Origin: Tibeticola sediminis
Lineage (GTDB): Bacteria > Pseudomonadota > Gammaproteobacteria > Burkholderiales > Burkholderiaceae_C
Assembly: GCF_003843835.1 (NCBI RefSeq)
Contig: NZ_RKQL01000005.1
Coordinates: forward strand, 181,182 to 245,181
Direction: 5' to 3'
Length of the DNA: 64,000 bases
Shown: one piece after another, positions 19,161-27,582 of the stretch
How positions within the stretch are numbered: the first letter of the stretch is position 1
How the letters are laid out: each line of letters opens with the position of its first letter
Program-made: the position numbers and the translations under genes
The notes under the pieces: generated by a model
The model's database searches: none
What the model saw: the letters and a program-made list of their open reading frames with translations, nothing else
Told to the model about the DNA's origin: nothing

Positions 19161-20471
19161 TCACGCATAGGTGTCCGCCATCAAGGCGTTGAACCAGGTG
19201 TTCATCTGTTTGAAGTTACCGCTGCTCCAGCCCACCGAGGCGCCGCTGGCCGCGGGCACGGCGGCCATGGCGCGCGCCACGGGGTCGTACTGGAACACAG
19301 CGGTGAGCCACGAGGCCTGCGTCATGGTGATGGTGGAGTAGCAGGCCGAGTTGGTCACCGGCGCGGGGTCGGGCGCGCTGCCGCCAAGCAGGCGCACGAT
19401 GGCGTCGGCGCACACTTTGGCCTCCTGGTTGGCGATGTGCCCGGCCTTGGGCTGCGTGGTGGCGGATGCGTCACCGATCACGTGGATGCGGTCGGCACCG
19501 CTCACCGTGCTTTGGTAGCTGAGCACATCCACCCCGGCGAAGCGCCCGTTCGTCGCGTTGTTGAGGCCCACGGTGCTCACCAGGCCGCCCGCGCGCTGGC
19601 GCGGGATGAGGTTGACGACATTCATGTTGCGCAGCGTGCCGACGGTGGTGACGAGCGACATGGATGCGGGGTCCACCTCGGTCACGGCGGCGTTGGTGTG
19701 GTACTCGATCACGCTGCCGTGCAGGTTGAAGAAGGCGTTGGAGAAATTGTCCTTTTCGGTCACGAAGTCGGGGTTGGCATCGAGCACGATGAGCTTTGAG
19801 CCCGGCTTCTTCGCCTTGAGCCAGTCGGCGATCAGGCACGCACGTTCATACGGACCGGGCGGGCAGCGGTAGGGCGCTTGCGGGATGGTCAGCACCGCCG
19901 TTCCGCCCGCGGGCATGGCCGCGAGCTGGGCGGCGAGCAGCGTGGTTTGCGGGCCGGCCTTCCAGGCGTGGGGCATCCGGTCGGAGTTGCCCAGGCCAGG
20001 CACGTCGTCGAACTCGATGCCCGGCGCCATCACCATGCGGTCGGCTGCAAGCGTGGTGCCATCGGCCATCCGAACCTTCATCGCCACCGGGTCCACCGCG
20101 ACCACGTCGCCGAAAACGGTGGTGATGCCGTACTTGCTGCGCAGCGCGTCGTAGTTGTAGTACTGGCTGGACATGGTGCGCTGCCCGGTGAGCACCAGGC
20201 TGCTCATGATGCACGAGGCATAGGTGGGATTGCGGTCGATGAGCGTGACGCCGATGCTGCCGTTGCTCCACAGCCGCAGGTATTTCGCCACCGTGGCGCC
20301 ACCCATGCCGCCGCCGATGACGATGACGCGGGCTTTGATCGTGTTCGATGGCGGGTTGGTCGGTGTGGGCGTCGGCGAGGTGCTTTTCTCTTTCTTCTTG
20401 TCGTCGGCAAGGGCGCTGAGCGAGGCGGCGGCGAGGCTGGCTGCGGCCGCGAGCAGGGTTCTTCTGTCCAT
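19161..20471 (-). CDS. fccB: Flavocytochrome c sulfide dehydrogenase, flavin subunit FccB (SoxF-like)
   Basis: A periplasmic flavoprotein that oxidises sulfide and passes electrons to its cytochrome partner. The 436-residue precursor begins with a probable Tat signal (DRRTLL) and a hydrophobic run. The FAD motif VIGGGMGGAT lies at about 51-60. Cys87 (YASCIMSS) corresponds to the covalent FAD attachment site. Cys203 (YRCPPGPYERA) and Cys377 have the spacing of the redox disulfide in FccB. The cytochrome gene lies 44 bases upstream. The Thr/Pro-rich linker after the signal (about 30-42) is a minor oddity. Confidence 0.92.
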   Translation of the reverse strand: MDRRTLLAAAASLAAASLSALADDKKKEKSTSPTPTPTNPPSNTIKARVIVIGGGMGGATVAKYLRLWSNGSIGVTLIDRNPTYASCIMSSLVLTGQRTMSSQYYNYDALRSKYGITTVFGDVVAVDPVAMKVRMADGTTLAADRMVMAPGIEFDDVPGLGNSDRMPHAWKAGPQTTLLAAQLAAMPAGGTAVLTIPQAPYRCPPGPYERACLIADWLKAKKPGSKLIVLDANPDFVTEKDNFSNAFFNLHGSVIEYHTNAAVTEVDPASMSLVTTVGTLRNMNVVNLIPRQRAGGLVSTVGLNNATNGRFAGVDVLSYQSTVSGADRIHVIGDASATTQPKAGHIANQEAKVCADAIVRLLGGSAPDPAPVTNSACYSTITMTQASWLTAVFQYDPVARAMAAVPAASGASVGWSSGNFKQMNTWFNALMADTYA

Positions 20472-20515
20472 GAGTGGGCTCCGTTGATGGGGTTGTGGTT
20501 GTGGGTGGCGCGGAA

Positions 20516-20821
20516 TCAGCGCTGCGTGGACAGCCAGGCGGCCAGGGCCTGCAACTGCGCGTCGGTGTAGCCGAAGGCGTGCTTGGTCATGATGCCGTTG
20601 CCTTCCTTGCCGGCCTGCATCTCCTTGAGTTCACTGAAGATCTTGCTGGCTGACTTCCCGGCCAGCGTCTCGAAGCCCGGCCCCTTGCCATTGGTGCCAT
20701 GGCACTGGAAGCAGTTGGAGGCCAGCAGCCGGCCCGGTGGCGGGGTTTGTGCGTAGCCGCTCGCGGCGGCGGTGAGTGCGGCCAGCACGAGGGCGGCGCG
20801 CGACAGACGGTGGGTGTGCAT
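20516..20821 (-). CDS. fccA: Cytochrome c subunit of flavocytochrome c (FccA/SoxE-like)
   Basis: A 101-residue class I cytochrome c precursor. Residues 1-24 are a Sec signal peptide ending GYA-Q. The haem site is CFQCH (37-41), and Met79 in GIMTKHAF is the likely sixth ligand. AAGGAG is eight bases before the ATG at 20821. It is the first gene of a two-gene operon with fccB and should be its electron acceptor. It holds one haem, unlike the dihaem FccA of some phototrophs. Confidence 0.9.
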   Translation of the reverse strand: MHTHRLSRAALVLAALTAAASGYAQTPPPGRLLASNCFQCHGTNGKGPGFETLAGKSASKIFSELKEMQAGKEGNGIMTKHAFGYTDAQLQALAAWLSTQR

Positions 20822-21106
20822 CAGGGTTCTCCTTCCTTTGCGGTTGACGGACGTGCGCAGTGTCGAAGCCACACCTGAAGGTCGTCTGAAATGAAGCGTG
20901 CGCAAATGTTCTTCTGCGCTTAAACCGGTCAAAATTTGTAGCGCGATCTGACAGAAATACGCTGGGTTCCCGGCGACAAGATTGATAAATGATTACAAAC
21001 TTAAGACGGTAGGGTTGCGGATTCGCCGCGGGCTTGCCCCAAGACGCGCGAGGTGGGTTGCGGCCCACAATGAGGGGCTTCCACGTCCCGCCCACCCCTC
21101 ACGGCC

Positions 21107-22234
21107 ATGTCCACCTTGTCTCACCCCGCCGACCTCGACGCCTTCTCGCAGAGCTACCGCGAAGCCCGGGCGAAATTCCTCGACGCCGCAGCGGCGGCCG
21201 GGCTTGCGGTGCAGTCCGAACCGCATCCGCTGCCCGGCGCCGACGGCGAGCCGCTGGCGATCGACGTGGTGCGCGACGGCGCGCCCGGGGCCGAGCGCGT
21301 GCTGCTGCTGAGCAGCGGCTGTCATGGCGTGGAGGGCTACTGCGGCTCGGGCGTGCAGGTGGCGCTGCTGCGCGACGCGGGCTTTCGCGCAGCGCTCCAC
21401 GCATCGGGCGTGGCGCTGGTGCATGTGCACGCCATCAACCCGTTTGGCTTTTCGCACACGCGGCGCGCCACGCACGAGAACGTGGACCTCAACCGCAACT
21501 TCCACGACTTCTCCCGCCCGCTGCCGCGCAACCCGGCGTATGCGGCGCTGCATCCACTGCTGCTGCCCGCCCGATGGCCGCCGGGCTGGGGCAACCGGCT
21601 GGCGATTGCGGGGCTGATCCTGCGCAAAGGCCTGCGCACGCTGCAGCAGGCGGTCTCGGGCGGGCAGTACGAGTACGCCGATGGCCTGTTCTTCGGCGGC
21701 ACCGCGCCCGCCTGGAGCAACCAGGCGCTGCGGCGCATCCTGCGCCGCGAAGGTGCGCGAGCGCGGCGCATCGGCTGGATCGACCTGCACACCGGCTTGG
21801 GCAAGCAGGGCGCGTGCGAGCGCGGTTTCGCCGGCCGTGCCGATGACGATGCCGCCTACGCCCGCGCCCAGGCTTGGTGGGGCGGCGCGGGCGCCACGCC
21901 CATCAGCCGGTTCGGGCAGGGCGACTCGGTCTCGGCGGCGCTCTCGGGCCTGATGTGGGGCGCGGTGTACGACGAATGCCCGCAGGCGGAGGTGACTGCC
22001 ATCGCCATGGAGTTCGGCACCGAGCCGCTGCTCACCGTGCTGCACGCCCTGCGCGGCGAGCAGTGGCTGTGGAACCACCGCGAGGGCGGCGTGCGCCCCG
22101 AGCAGGCCGCCGCCCTTCGCCGTGCCCTGCGCGAGGCCTTCTACACCGATACCCCGCAATGGAAAGCTGCCGTCCTTGCCCAGGCGCGCGAGGCGGTGGA
22201 GCAAGGTGTGTTGGGTTTGTCTCAATGCTCTTAA
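21107..22234 (+). CDS. DUF2817 family zinc-carboxypeptidase-like protein
   Basis: A soluble protein of 375 residues with the M14/DUF2817 fold. HGVEG (His73, Glu76) and DLHTG (His near 228) give the three zinc ligands, and AMEFGTEP near the C-terminus may hold the catalytic Glu. Substrate unknown; a peptide or amide hydrolase is plausible. It is monocistronic. The stop codon TAA falls inside the A-rich intergenic repeat at 22227. Confidence 0.88.
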   Translation: MSTLSHPADLDAFSQSYREARAKFLDAAAAAGLAVQSEPHPLPGADGEPLAIDVVRDGAPGAERVLLLSSGCHGVEGYCGSGVQVALLRDAGFRAALHASGVALVHVHAINPFGFSHTRRATHENVDLNRNFHDFSRPLPRNPAYAALHPLLLPARWPPGWGNRLAIAGLILRKGLRTLQQAVSGGQYEYADGLFFGGTAPAWSNQALRRILRREGARARRIGWIDLHTGLGKQGACERGFAGRADDDAAYARAQAWWGGAGATPISRFGQGDSVSAALSGLMWGAVYDECPQAEVTAIAMEFGTEPLLTVLHALRGEQWLWNHREGGVRPEQAAALRRALREAFYTDTPQWKAAVLAQAREAVEQGVLGLSQCS

Positions 22235-22270
22235 AAAAGTAGCGAAAAAGCACTGTTTGACGCTGGCGAT
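22227..22270. repeat. A-rich intergenic repeat (copy near the DUF2817 stop)
   Basis: GCTCTTAAAAAAGTAGCG followed by AAAAAGCAC and TGTTTGACGCTGG. The second part matches 16640-16676, and the first 18 bases match 8038-8055 closely. It begins inside the end of the coding region, so the repeat supplies the last codons and the stop. Confidence 0.5.
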
Positions 22271-22380
22271 CTGGGTGATTACCCTGAAGCGGTCGCGGTT
22301 GAAGCCCGCGCGCGTGGGGCGCGACGTGCGGGGACGGTAGGATTGCTGAGGGCCTAACCTTTGTCGCTGCCGCGCCTCTC

Positions 22381-23622
22381 ATGACCCCATCGAATCTGAA
22401 TCCGCTCGCCGTCCCGGTTCCGCTTCGGCGTGATGCGACCGTCATCGGCCTCGTTGGTCTTGCCCATGCCAGCTCGCACTTCGGTCACTTGCTGCTGCCG
22501 GTGATGTTCCCGGTGTTTGCGCGCGAGTTCGGGCTGAGCTATGCGGAACTGGGCTTTCTGATGACGGTGTTCTTCGCCGTCTCCGGCACCGGCCAGGCGA
22601 CGGCCGGCTTCGTGGTGGACCGCATCGGCGCGCGGCCGGCGCTGTTCGCCTCGCTGGGCCTGTTTCTGCTGGCCTGCCTGGTGGCCTCCGCCGCCAGCGG
22701 CTACCCGGCGCTGCTGGCGGTGGCGGTGCTGGCGGGGTTGGCCAACAGCACCTTTCACCCGGTGGACTTCAGCATCCTGAACCAGCGGGTGTCGGCGCCG
22801 CGGCTCGGACATGCGTTCAGCGCGCACGGGCTCACCGGCAACCTGGGCTGGGCGCTGGCACCGGCGTATTTCGCAGCCGCCACGGCGCTGTGGGGCTGGC
22901 GCGCGGCCTACGTGGGCGCGGCGCTGATGTATGCGGCGGTGCTCGCGCTCCTGGCCCTGCAGCGCGTGCACCTGCGCACCGAGGCGGTTCGCCGCAGCGC
23001 CGATGCGCCCAAGGGCAGCGACCTGGCCTTTCTGCGCCTGCCGGTGGTGTGGTGGTGCTTTGGTTTTTTCTTCCTCTCCACCATGACGCTGGCGGTGATC
23101 CAGAGCTTCTCGGTGTCGCTGCTCCAGGCCCTGTACGGCGTGACTTTCGAGGCCGCGACGCTCACCCTCACCGCCTACATGCTCAGCGGCGCGGTGGGCA
23201 TGTTCGTCGGCGGCTTTGTCGCCGCGCGCCACGGCGCGCACAGCGACCGCGTGGTGGCTTTGTGCATGACCGCCGGTGCACTGGGGCTGGCCTTGTGCGC
23301 CACCGGTTGGCTTGGTGCCGGCGGCACCATGGCGGTGCTGGCGGCCACAGGCTTTGCCGTGGGTATTGGCGGTCCGAGCCGCGACATGATGATCAAGCGC
23401 GCGACGCCTAAGGGCGCCACCGGCCGGGTCTATGGCCTGGTGTACTCCGGGCTGGACGCGGGCTTTGCCGTGTCGCCCCTGATTTTTGGTGGCCTCATGG
23501 ACCGCGGCTGGTATGGCGCGACACTGGCCGGCGCCGCGCTCGTGCTGCTGCTCAACGTGGGCGCGGCGCTGGCCGTGGGGCGGCGCACAGCGGCGAGGGC
23601 TGCAGCTTCGGATCGAGCCTGA
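22381..23622 (+). CDS. MFS transporter, fosmidomycin-resistance (FSR)-like
   Basis: An inner-membrane transporter of 413 residues with about 12 hydrophobic helices. HASSHFGHLLLPVMFPVFAREFGLSY and the GFVVDRIGARP loop between helices 2 and 3 resemble the FSR subgroup of the major facilitator superfamily. That subgroup exports fosmidomycin-like compounds, but the substrate here is unknown. It converges with the lipoprotein gene at 23626, leaving three bases between stops. Confidence 0.88.
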   Translation: MTPSNLNPLAVPVPLRRDATVIGLVGLAHASSHFGHLLLPVMFPVFAREFGLSYAELGFLMTVFFAVSGTGQATAGFVVDRIGARPALFASLGLFLLACLVASAASGYPALLAVAVLAGLANSTFHPVDFSILNQRVSAPRLGHAFSAHGLTGNLGWALAPAYFAAATALWGWRAAYVGAALMYAAVLALLALQRVHLRTEAVRRSADAPKGSDLAFLRLPVVWWCFGFFFLSTMTLAVIQSFSVSLLQALYGVTFEAATLTLTAYMLSGAVGMFVGGFVAARHGAHSDRVVALCMTAGALGLALCATGWLGAGGTMAVLAATGFAVGIGGPSRDMMIKRATPKGATGRVYGLVYSGLDAGFAVSPLIFGGLMDRGWYGATLAGAALVLLLNVGAALAVGRRTAARAAASDRA

Positions 23623-23625
23623 ACC

Positions 23626-24336
23626 TCAAGGCAGTCGGTCGCTGGGGTCGGGTCCGCGGCGGGCGGGCGCAGCGGGTTCCGTGTTTTCCCACCACGGCCC
23701 CGGCGTGCCGGGGGCGCGGTTGTCGCGGCGGCCGTCCTTATCCTTGGGCGGTTTGCCGTGCGGGTGGTCCAAAGGGTCTTTCTTTGCGTCCGGCGGTCTC
23801 GGCGCGGGCGGCAAGGGCGGCGGTGGCGGTCGCTGACCGGGCGGCGGCCCATATCGACGGCGCTCTTCTTCCCGCTGACGTTCCCAGCGGTTGTCGCGGT
23901 CGTCGTAGGGTGGCGGCGCCCCATAACCGGGGCCGGCTCGGTGCCCCGGCGGAACCCAGAACCCGGGAACGAAAATCAAGCGGCCATCGCGCTGTTCATA
24001 GCGCGGAGGCATCCAGCGGTGATCGTGACCGGGTGGGCGCACCCAACGGCCAGGCACCCAAACCCAACCGTTGCGCCATTCCCAAAAGCCCGCAATCCAA
24101 ATCGCACCGACGAAGGGCGGCGGGGGAACCCATTCATAGCGGGGCGGCGGTGGCGGTGTGTGGACGATGATCGGTGCCGGTTGCACCACGGTCGCGTCGA
24201 CCCAGACCGTTCCCGCGGGCGCAGGGGCCACCACCGTTCCGTCTGGCGGTGGATACACCGCGCAGCCACCGAGGACGAGCAAGGCTGCGAGCGGGCCCAA
24301 TGCGGGCCAGGGGAATCGAGAACGTCGGTGGGACAT
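23626..24336 (-). CDS. Proline-rich YXWGXW-type lipoprotein
   Basis: A probable outer-membrane or periplasmic lipoprotein of 236 residues. A signal peptide ends in a lipobox (LVLGGC), giving an N-terminal lipidated cysteine. The middle has Trp-rich repeats (IAGFWEWRNGWVWVPGRWVRPP and FVPGFWVPPG) of the YXWGXW family. The C-terminal half is very rich in Pro, Asp and Arg and likely disordered. The ATG at 24336 is chosen because it starts the signal peptide; the frame runs further upstream without meaning. Function unknown. Confidence 0.82.
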   Translation of the reverse strand: MSHRRSRFPWPALGPLAALLVLGGCAVYPPPDGTVVAPAPAGTVWVDATVVQPAPIIVHTPPPPPRYEWVPPPPFVGAIWIAGFWEWRNGWVWVPGRWVRPPGHDHRWMPPRYEQRDGRLIFVPGFWVPPGHRAGPGYGAPPPYDDRDNRWERQREEERRRYGPPPGQRPPPPPLPPAPRPPDAKKDPLDHPHGKPPKDKDGRRDNRAPGTPGPWWENTEPAAPARRGPDPSDRLP

Positions 24337-24421
24337 GGTTCGGGTGGCGTACCAGTAGAAAAAAGTCGATCGGCCTCTCGGCTGGACATGCGATTCGCTG
24401 CGGGGGTCGATCGTCCCCGAT

Positions 24422-24507
24422 GGCAACGCTGAATCAGTTCTCCCGATGGCGCGCGCCCGGCTGCGGGATGGGATGCGAAGCGCGCGAGTGACTGGTTCAG
24501 CGTTGCC
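24422..24507. mobile_element. Repeat family B, internally deleted copy (86 bp)
   Basis: Begins GGCAACGCTGAAT and ends TTCAGCGTTGCC. It aligns with the two ends of the 163-bp element at 51907 in reverse orientation, but the central hairpin core (about 75 bases) is missing between GGATGCGAAG and CGCGCGAG. It lies between the lipoprotein gene and the divergent ThDP enzyme gene. Confidence 0.82.
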
Positions 24508-24613
24508 CTCTGACGGGAAACGCGCAGCCTCATCGACTGGCTGACCGCGTCGCGCATCGATTGGAAAACAAATGTGACGACGCGCCCGGCCGCAACGCCT
24601 TCAAAATGTGGGC

Positions 24614-26302
24614 ATGAATGCTCCCATCAAGAAGCTTGGCGGCCATTGTCTGGTCGATTGCCTCATTGCGCAGGGGGTGCGGCATGTGTTCGGGGTCCCC
24701 GGCGAGAGTTACCTCGCCGCACTCGACGGTTTCCATGCCCGCGCCGACCAGATCCGCTTCATCACCTGCCGGCACGAGGGCGGTGCAGCCTACATGGCTG
24801 AGGCTGCGGGCAAGCTCACCGGGCGCCCCGGCGTGTGCTTCGTGACGCGAGGGCCCGGGGCGAGCAACGCGGCTGTTGGCTTGCACACGGCGTTTCAGGA
24901 CTCGACCCCGATGGTGCTGCTCGTCGGGGATGTCGGCCGCGACGTGCGCGACCGCGAGGCGTTTCAAGAGGTCGATTTTTCCGCGATGTTCGGCCCCGCG
25001 ACGCGCGGCATGGCCAAGCGCGTCGAGCGGGTCGATGAGGCGCGGCGCATTCCGGAGTACGTAGCGCGCGCGTTCGCCACGGCCCTCAACGGACGACCCG
25101 GCCCGGTCGTGCTGGTGTTCCCGGAAGACGTGCTCGCCGAAGCCGTCGAGGCCACGCCGCTCGAGCGGATCGAGGCCGTCCGTCCGGGCGTCGACCGGCA
25201 GGCGTTGGCGCGCATGGCAGAACACCTGCGGGCCGCCAAGCGCCCTTTGGTCATCGCCGGAGGAGGGGGGTGGACGAGCGCCGCCGCGCAGCAGCTGCAA
25301 GCGTTTGCCGAGTCCTGGAACCTGCCGGTGGCCAACGCATTTCGTTTCCAGGACTGTTTCGACAACCATCATCCCAATTACGCCGGGGATGTCGGCATCG
25401 GCATCCAACCCTTGCTCGCCGAGCGCATCCGTTCCAGTGATCTGGTGCTGGCCCTCGGCGCCCGTCTGGGCGAAATGACCAGCGGCGGCTACACGCTGTT
25501 TGAGTCACCATTACCGCGGCAGCGGCTGCTGCATGTCCATCCCGACCCCGAGGAACTCAACCGCGTCTATCGGGCCACGGTCGCGCTGTGCTCGGGTATG
25601 GAGCCGGTCTGCGAGGCGCTTGCCGCCTTGACGCCTCCGGCCACCCGACCCTGGGACGCCTGGACCAGCGATCTGCACATGGGCTTTGAAGCCAACCGGG
25701 AACCGCAGGCGCTGGGCGGTGCGGTCGATCTGGCGCAAATCGTTGCATGCATCGAGCGCTGCGTGGACGCCCAGACGGTGTTGACGAACGGAGCTGGTAA
25801 CTTTTCCGGCTGGCTGCACCGGTATTTCCGCTATCCGGGCTTGGCGCGCGGTTACAAAACCCAGCTGGCTCCGAGCAACGGCAGCATGGGCTATGGGGTG
25901 CCTGCGGGCATTGCCGCGCAAATCATCAGTGGCAGGCCCGTCGTGACGCTCACGGGCGATGGCGACTTTCTGATGAACGGGCAGGAACTCGCAACCGCAG
26001 TCCAGTACGGGGCCAAGACCATCGTCGTGCTGTTCAACAACGGAAGTTACGGAACCATCCGTATGCATCAAGAGCGCAGCTACCCGGGCCGTGTGAGCGG
26101 GTCGGTGCTGCGCAACCCGGACTTCGTCGCGCTCGCTCGAGCCTATGGCTACGCGGGTTGCCGGGTCGAGCGCACGGCGGACTTCGAGCCCGCGTTCCGC
26201 GCCGCGCTTGCGCGTCCAGAGGGAACGCTGATCGAGGTGATGCAAGACCCCCACGTGATCTCGACCCGCGCCACACTCTTCGAGCCACGCGACCCGTCCT
26301 GA
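24614..26302 (+). CDS. Thiamine-diphosphate-dependent enzyme, acetolactate-synthase-like
   Basis: A soluble ThDP enzyme of 562 residues in the acetolactate synthase/benzoylformate decarboxylase superfamily. The catalytic Glu55 (CRHEGGAAYMAE) activates the cofactor. The central domain follows (about 190-330), and the ThDP/Mg motif GDG...NN starts near 448 (GDGDFLMNGQ). It is probably not the biosynthetic IlvB because no small subunit is adjacent. The substrate is unknown. The ATG at 24614 is preferred to a GTG two codons earlier. A terminator follows the stop. Confidence 0.88.
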   Translation: MNAPIKKLGGHCLVDCLIAQGVRHVFGVPGESYLAALDGFHARADQIRFITCRHEGGAAYMAEAAGKLTGRPGVCFVTRGPGASNAAVGLHTAFQDSTPMVLLVGDVGRDVRDREAFQEVDFSAMFGPATRGMAKRVERVDEARRIPEYVARAFATALNGRPGPVVLVFPEDVLAEAVEATPLERIEAVRPGVDRQALARMAEHLRAAKRPLVIAGGGGWTSAAAQQLQAFAESWNLPVANAFRFQDCFDNHHPNYAGDVGIGIQPLLAERIRSSDLVLALGARLGEMTSGGYTLFESPLPRQRLLHVHPDPEELNRVYRATVALCSGMEPVCEALAALTPPATRPWDAWTSDLHMGFEANREPQALGGAVDLAQIVACIERCVDAQTVLTNGAGNFSGWLHRYFRYPGLARGYKTQLAPSNGSMGYGVPAGIAAQIISGRPVVTLTGDGDFLMNGQELATAVQYGAKTIVVLFNNGSYGTIRMHQERSYPGRVSGSVLRNPDFVALARAYGYAGCRVERTADFEPAFRAALARPEGTLIEVMQDPHVISTRATLFEPRDPS

Positions 26303-26313
26303 AAGGGTCCCAA

Positions 26314-26344
26314 AACAAAAAACCGACGCTGGGCGTCGGTTTTT
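26314..26344. terminator. Bidirectional rho-independent terminator
   Basis: ACCGACGC-tg-GGCGTCGGT at 26322-26340, with A residues on the left and T residues on the right. It can serve the ThDP enzyme gene on the plus strand and the SWIB protein gene on the minus strand. Confidence 0.88.
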
Positions 26345-26360
26345 GAGGGGGCTCAGTCGC

Positions 26361-26810
26361 TCAAGGCTTGAGATGCTGGTTGATGATCTTGGTCATCTCG
26401 AACATGTCGGCCTTGGCTTTTCCGAACAGGGCTTTGAGCTTGGCATCCGCAACGATGATGCGCTTTTGCACCGCGTCTTGCAGCTTGTTGGCCTTGATGT
26501 AAGCCCACACGCGCTTGGTCACCTCGGTGCGGGGGTACGGGCCTTTGCCGATGATGGCGGCGAGCGCGTCGCTCGGCGTCATGGGCTTCATGAAGGCCGG
26601 GTTCGGCGCGCGCTTGGTCGCAGGTTTCTTGGCAGCAGCCTTCTTGGCCGGTGCAGCCGCTTTCTTGGCGGCAGGGGCAGCCTTCTTCGCCGCCGGAGCC
26701 GCTTTTTTCGCCGGAGCCGCGGCGGTCTTCGCCGGAGCGGCTTTCTTTGCCGCGGCGGCCTTCTTGGCCGGGGCCGCTTTCTTTGCGGGAGCTTTCGTTG
26801 CAGTTGCCAT
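26361..26810 (-). CDS. SWIB-domain protein with histone-H1-like Ala/Lys/Pro tail
   Basis: A 149-residue chromatin-like protein. Residues 1-67 are a low-complexity tail of AKKAAPAKKA-type repeats, very basic and probably disordered. Residues 68-149 form a SWIB/MDM2 domain (PSDALAAIIG, RTEVTKRVWAYIKANKLQD, DAKLKALFGKAKADMFEMTKIINQHLKP). Such proteins are known in beta-proteobacteria and chlamydiae; DNA compaction is inferred. The ATG at 26810 has AAGAGGA upstream; an ATG at 26840 would add ten residues and is less likely. Confidence 0.93.
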   Translation of the reverse strand: MATATKAPAKKAAPAKKAAAAKKAAPAKTAAAPAKKAAPAAKKAAPAAKKAAAPAKKAAAKKPATKRAPNPAFMKPMTPSDALAAIIGKGPYPRTEVTKRVWAYIKANKLQDAVQKRIIVADAKLKALFGKAKADMFEMTKIINQHLKP

Positions 26811-26987
26811 CGTTTCAGTCCTCTTGTCGATGTGGATCAATCACCAGCGAAAACGGCTTCTCGACTGGCTGCGCCCATGCTAATGGAGAAAACAGCCTGC
26901 TCCAAGGGGCACCGGGGCCAAAAAGTCCACATTGAGAAGAAAATCGTTGCCGTTTCCCGACGAATCCATCCGAAGAGGACGATACCC

Positions 26988-27521
26988 ATGACAACGCCCA
27001 CGCTCCGCAGCCTTGCTTTTTCAACCTGCGATCTCTGTGACGCTCACGAAAACGACCACAGTGGCGCCTTTCGGGTGCTACCGCCGGTGTTCCGCAGCTT
27101 TGGCAGCGACGTGCCATTTGCCGGTCCGGTCTACACCTTGCGCTGTGACGAGGACAACTCCCGTGTGCGCGAGGCGGTTCAATCGGCCGGCGAGGGGCGG
27201 GTTCTGGTGGTGGCCGGGGGCGGCAAGACCCGGCGCGCCTTGCTCGGCGGCATGCTCGCACGGCTGGCCGCGGAGCATGGCTGGGCGGGCGTTGTCGTCG
27301 ACGGTGCGGTGCGCGACGTGGCCGAACTGCGCGAGAGCCGCTTGCCGATTCGCGCCTTGGCGCTCATGCCCATGCGCACCGAGAAGCGTGGGGCGGGAGA
27401 GGCGGGCATCACCGTCGAAATCCAAGGCGTGAAAATTTCCACGGGCGACTGGCTCTATGCCGATGAAGACGGCATCGTGGTTGCCGATCGACCTCTGCTC
27501 GGCAGCGCGGAGCTGAATTGA
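26988..27521 (+). CDS. RraA-family protein (4-hydroxy-4-methyl-2-oxoglutarate aldolase/RNase E inhibitor-like)
   Basis: A 177-residue protein of the RraA fold. GGGKTRRALLGGMLARLA and GWAGVVVDGAVRDVAELRE match the family's substrate-binding segments. Members are either aldolases acting on 4-carboxy-4-hydroxy-2-oxoadipate-type acids or regulators of RNase E; sequence alone does not decide. In the usual segment GGG is followed by Ser, while here it is Lys. GAAGAGGA at 26972-26979 supports the ATG at 26988. It is convergent with the DMT transporter. Confidence 0.85.
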   Translation: MTTPTLRSLAFSTCDLCDAHENDHSGAFRVLPPVFRSFGSDVPFAGPVYTLRCDEDNSRVREAVQSAGEGRVLVVAGGGKTRRALLGGMLARLAAEHGWAGVVVDGAVRDVAELRESRLPIRALALMPMRTEKRGAGEAGITVEIQGVKISTGDWLYADEDGIVVADRPLLGSAELN

Positions 27522-27582
27522 CCGGGGCAACGCGCAACCGGCCAGTCATGGCATGCGCCGTTCGGTGTCGAACGGGCCGCGA

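Noticed and set aside
27522..27582. Terminator between the RraA-like and DMT genes
   Set aside because: No stable stem with a T-tract could be found in this short convergent gap.
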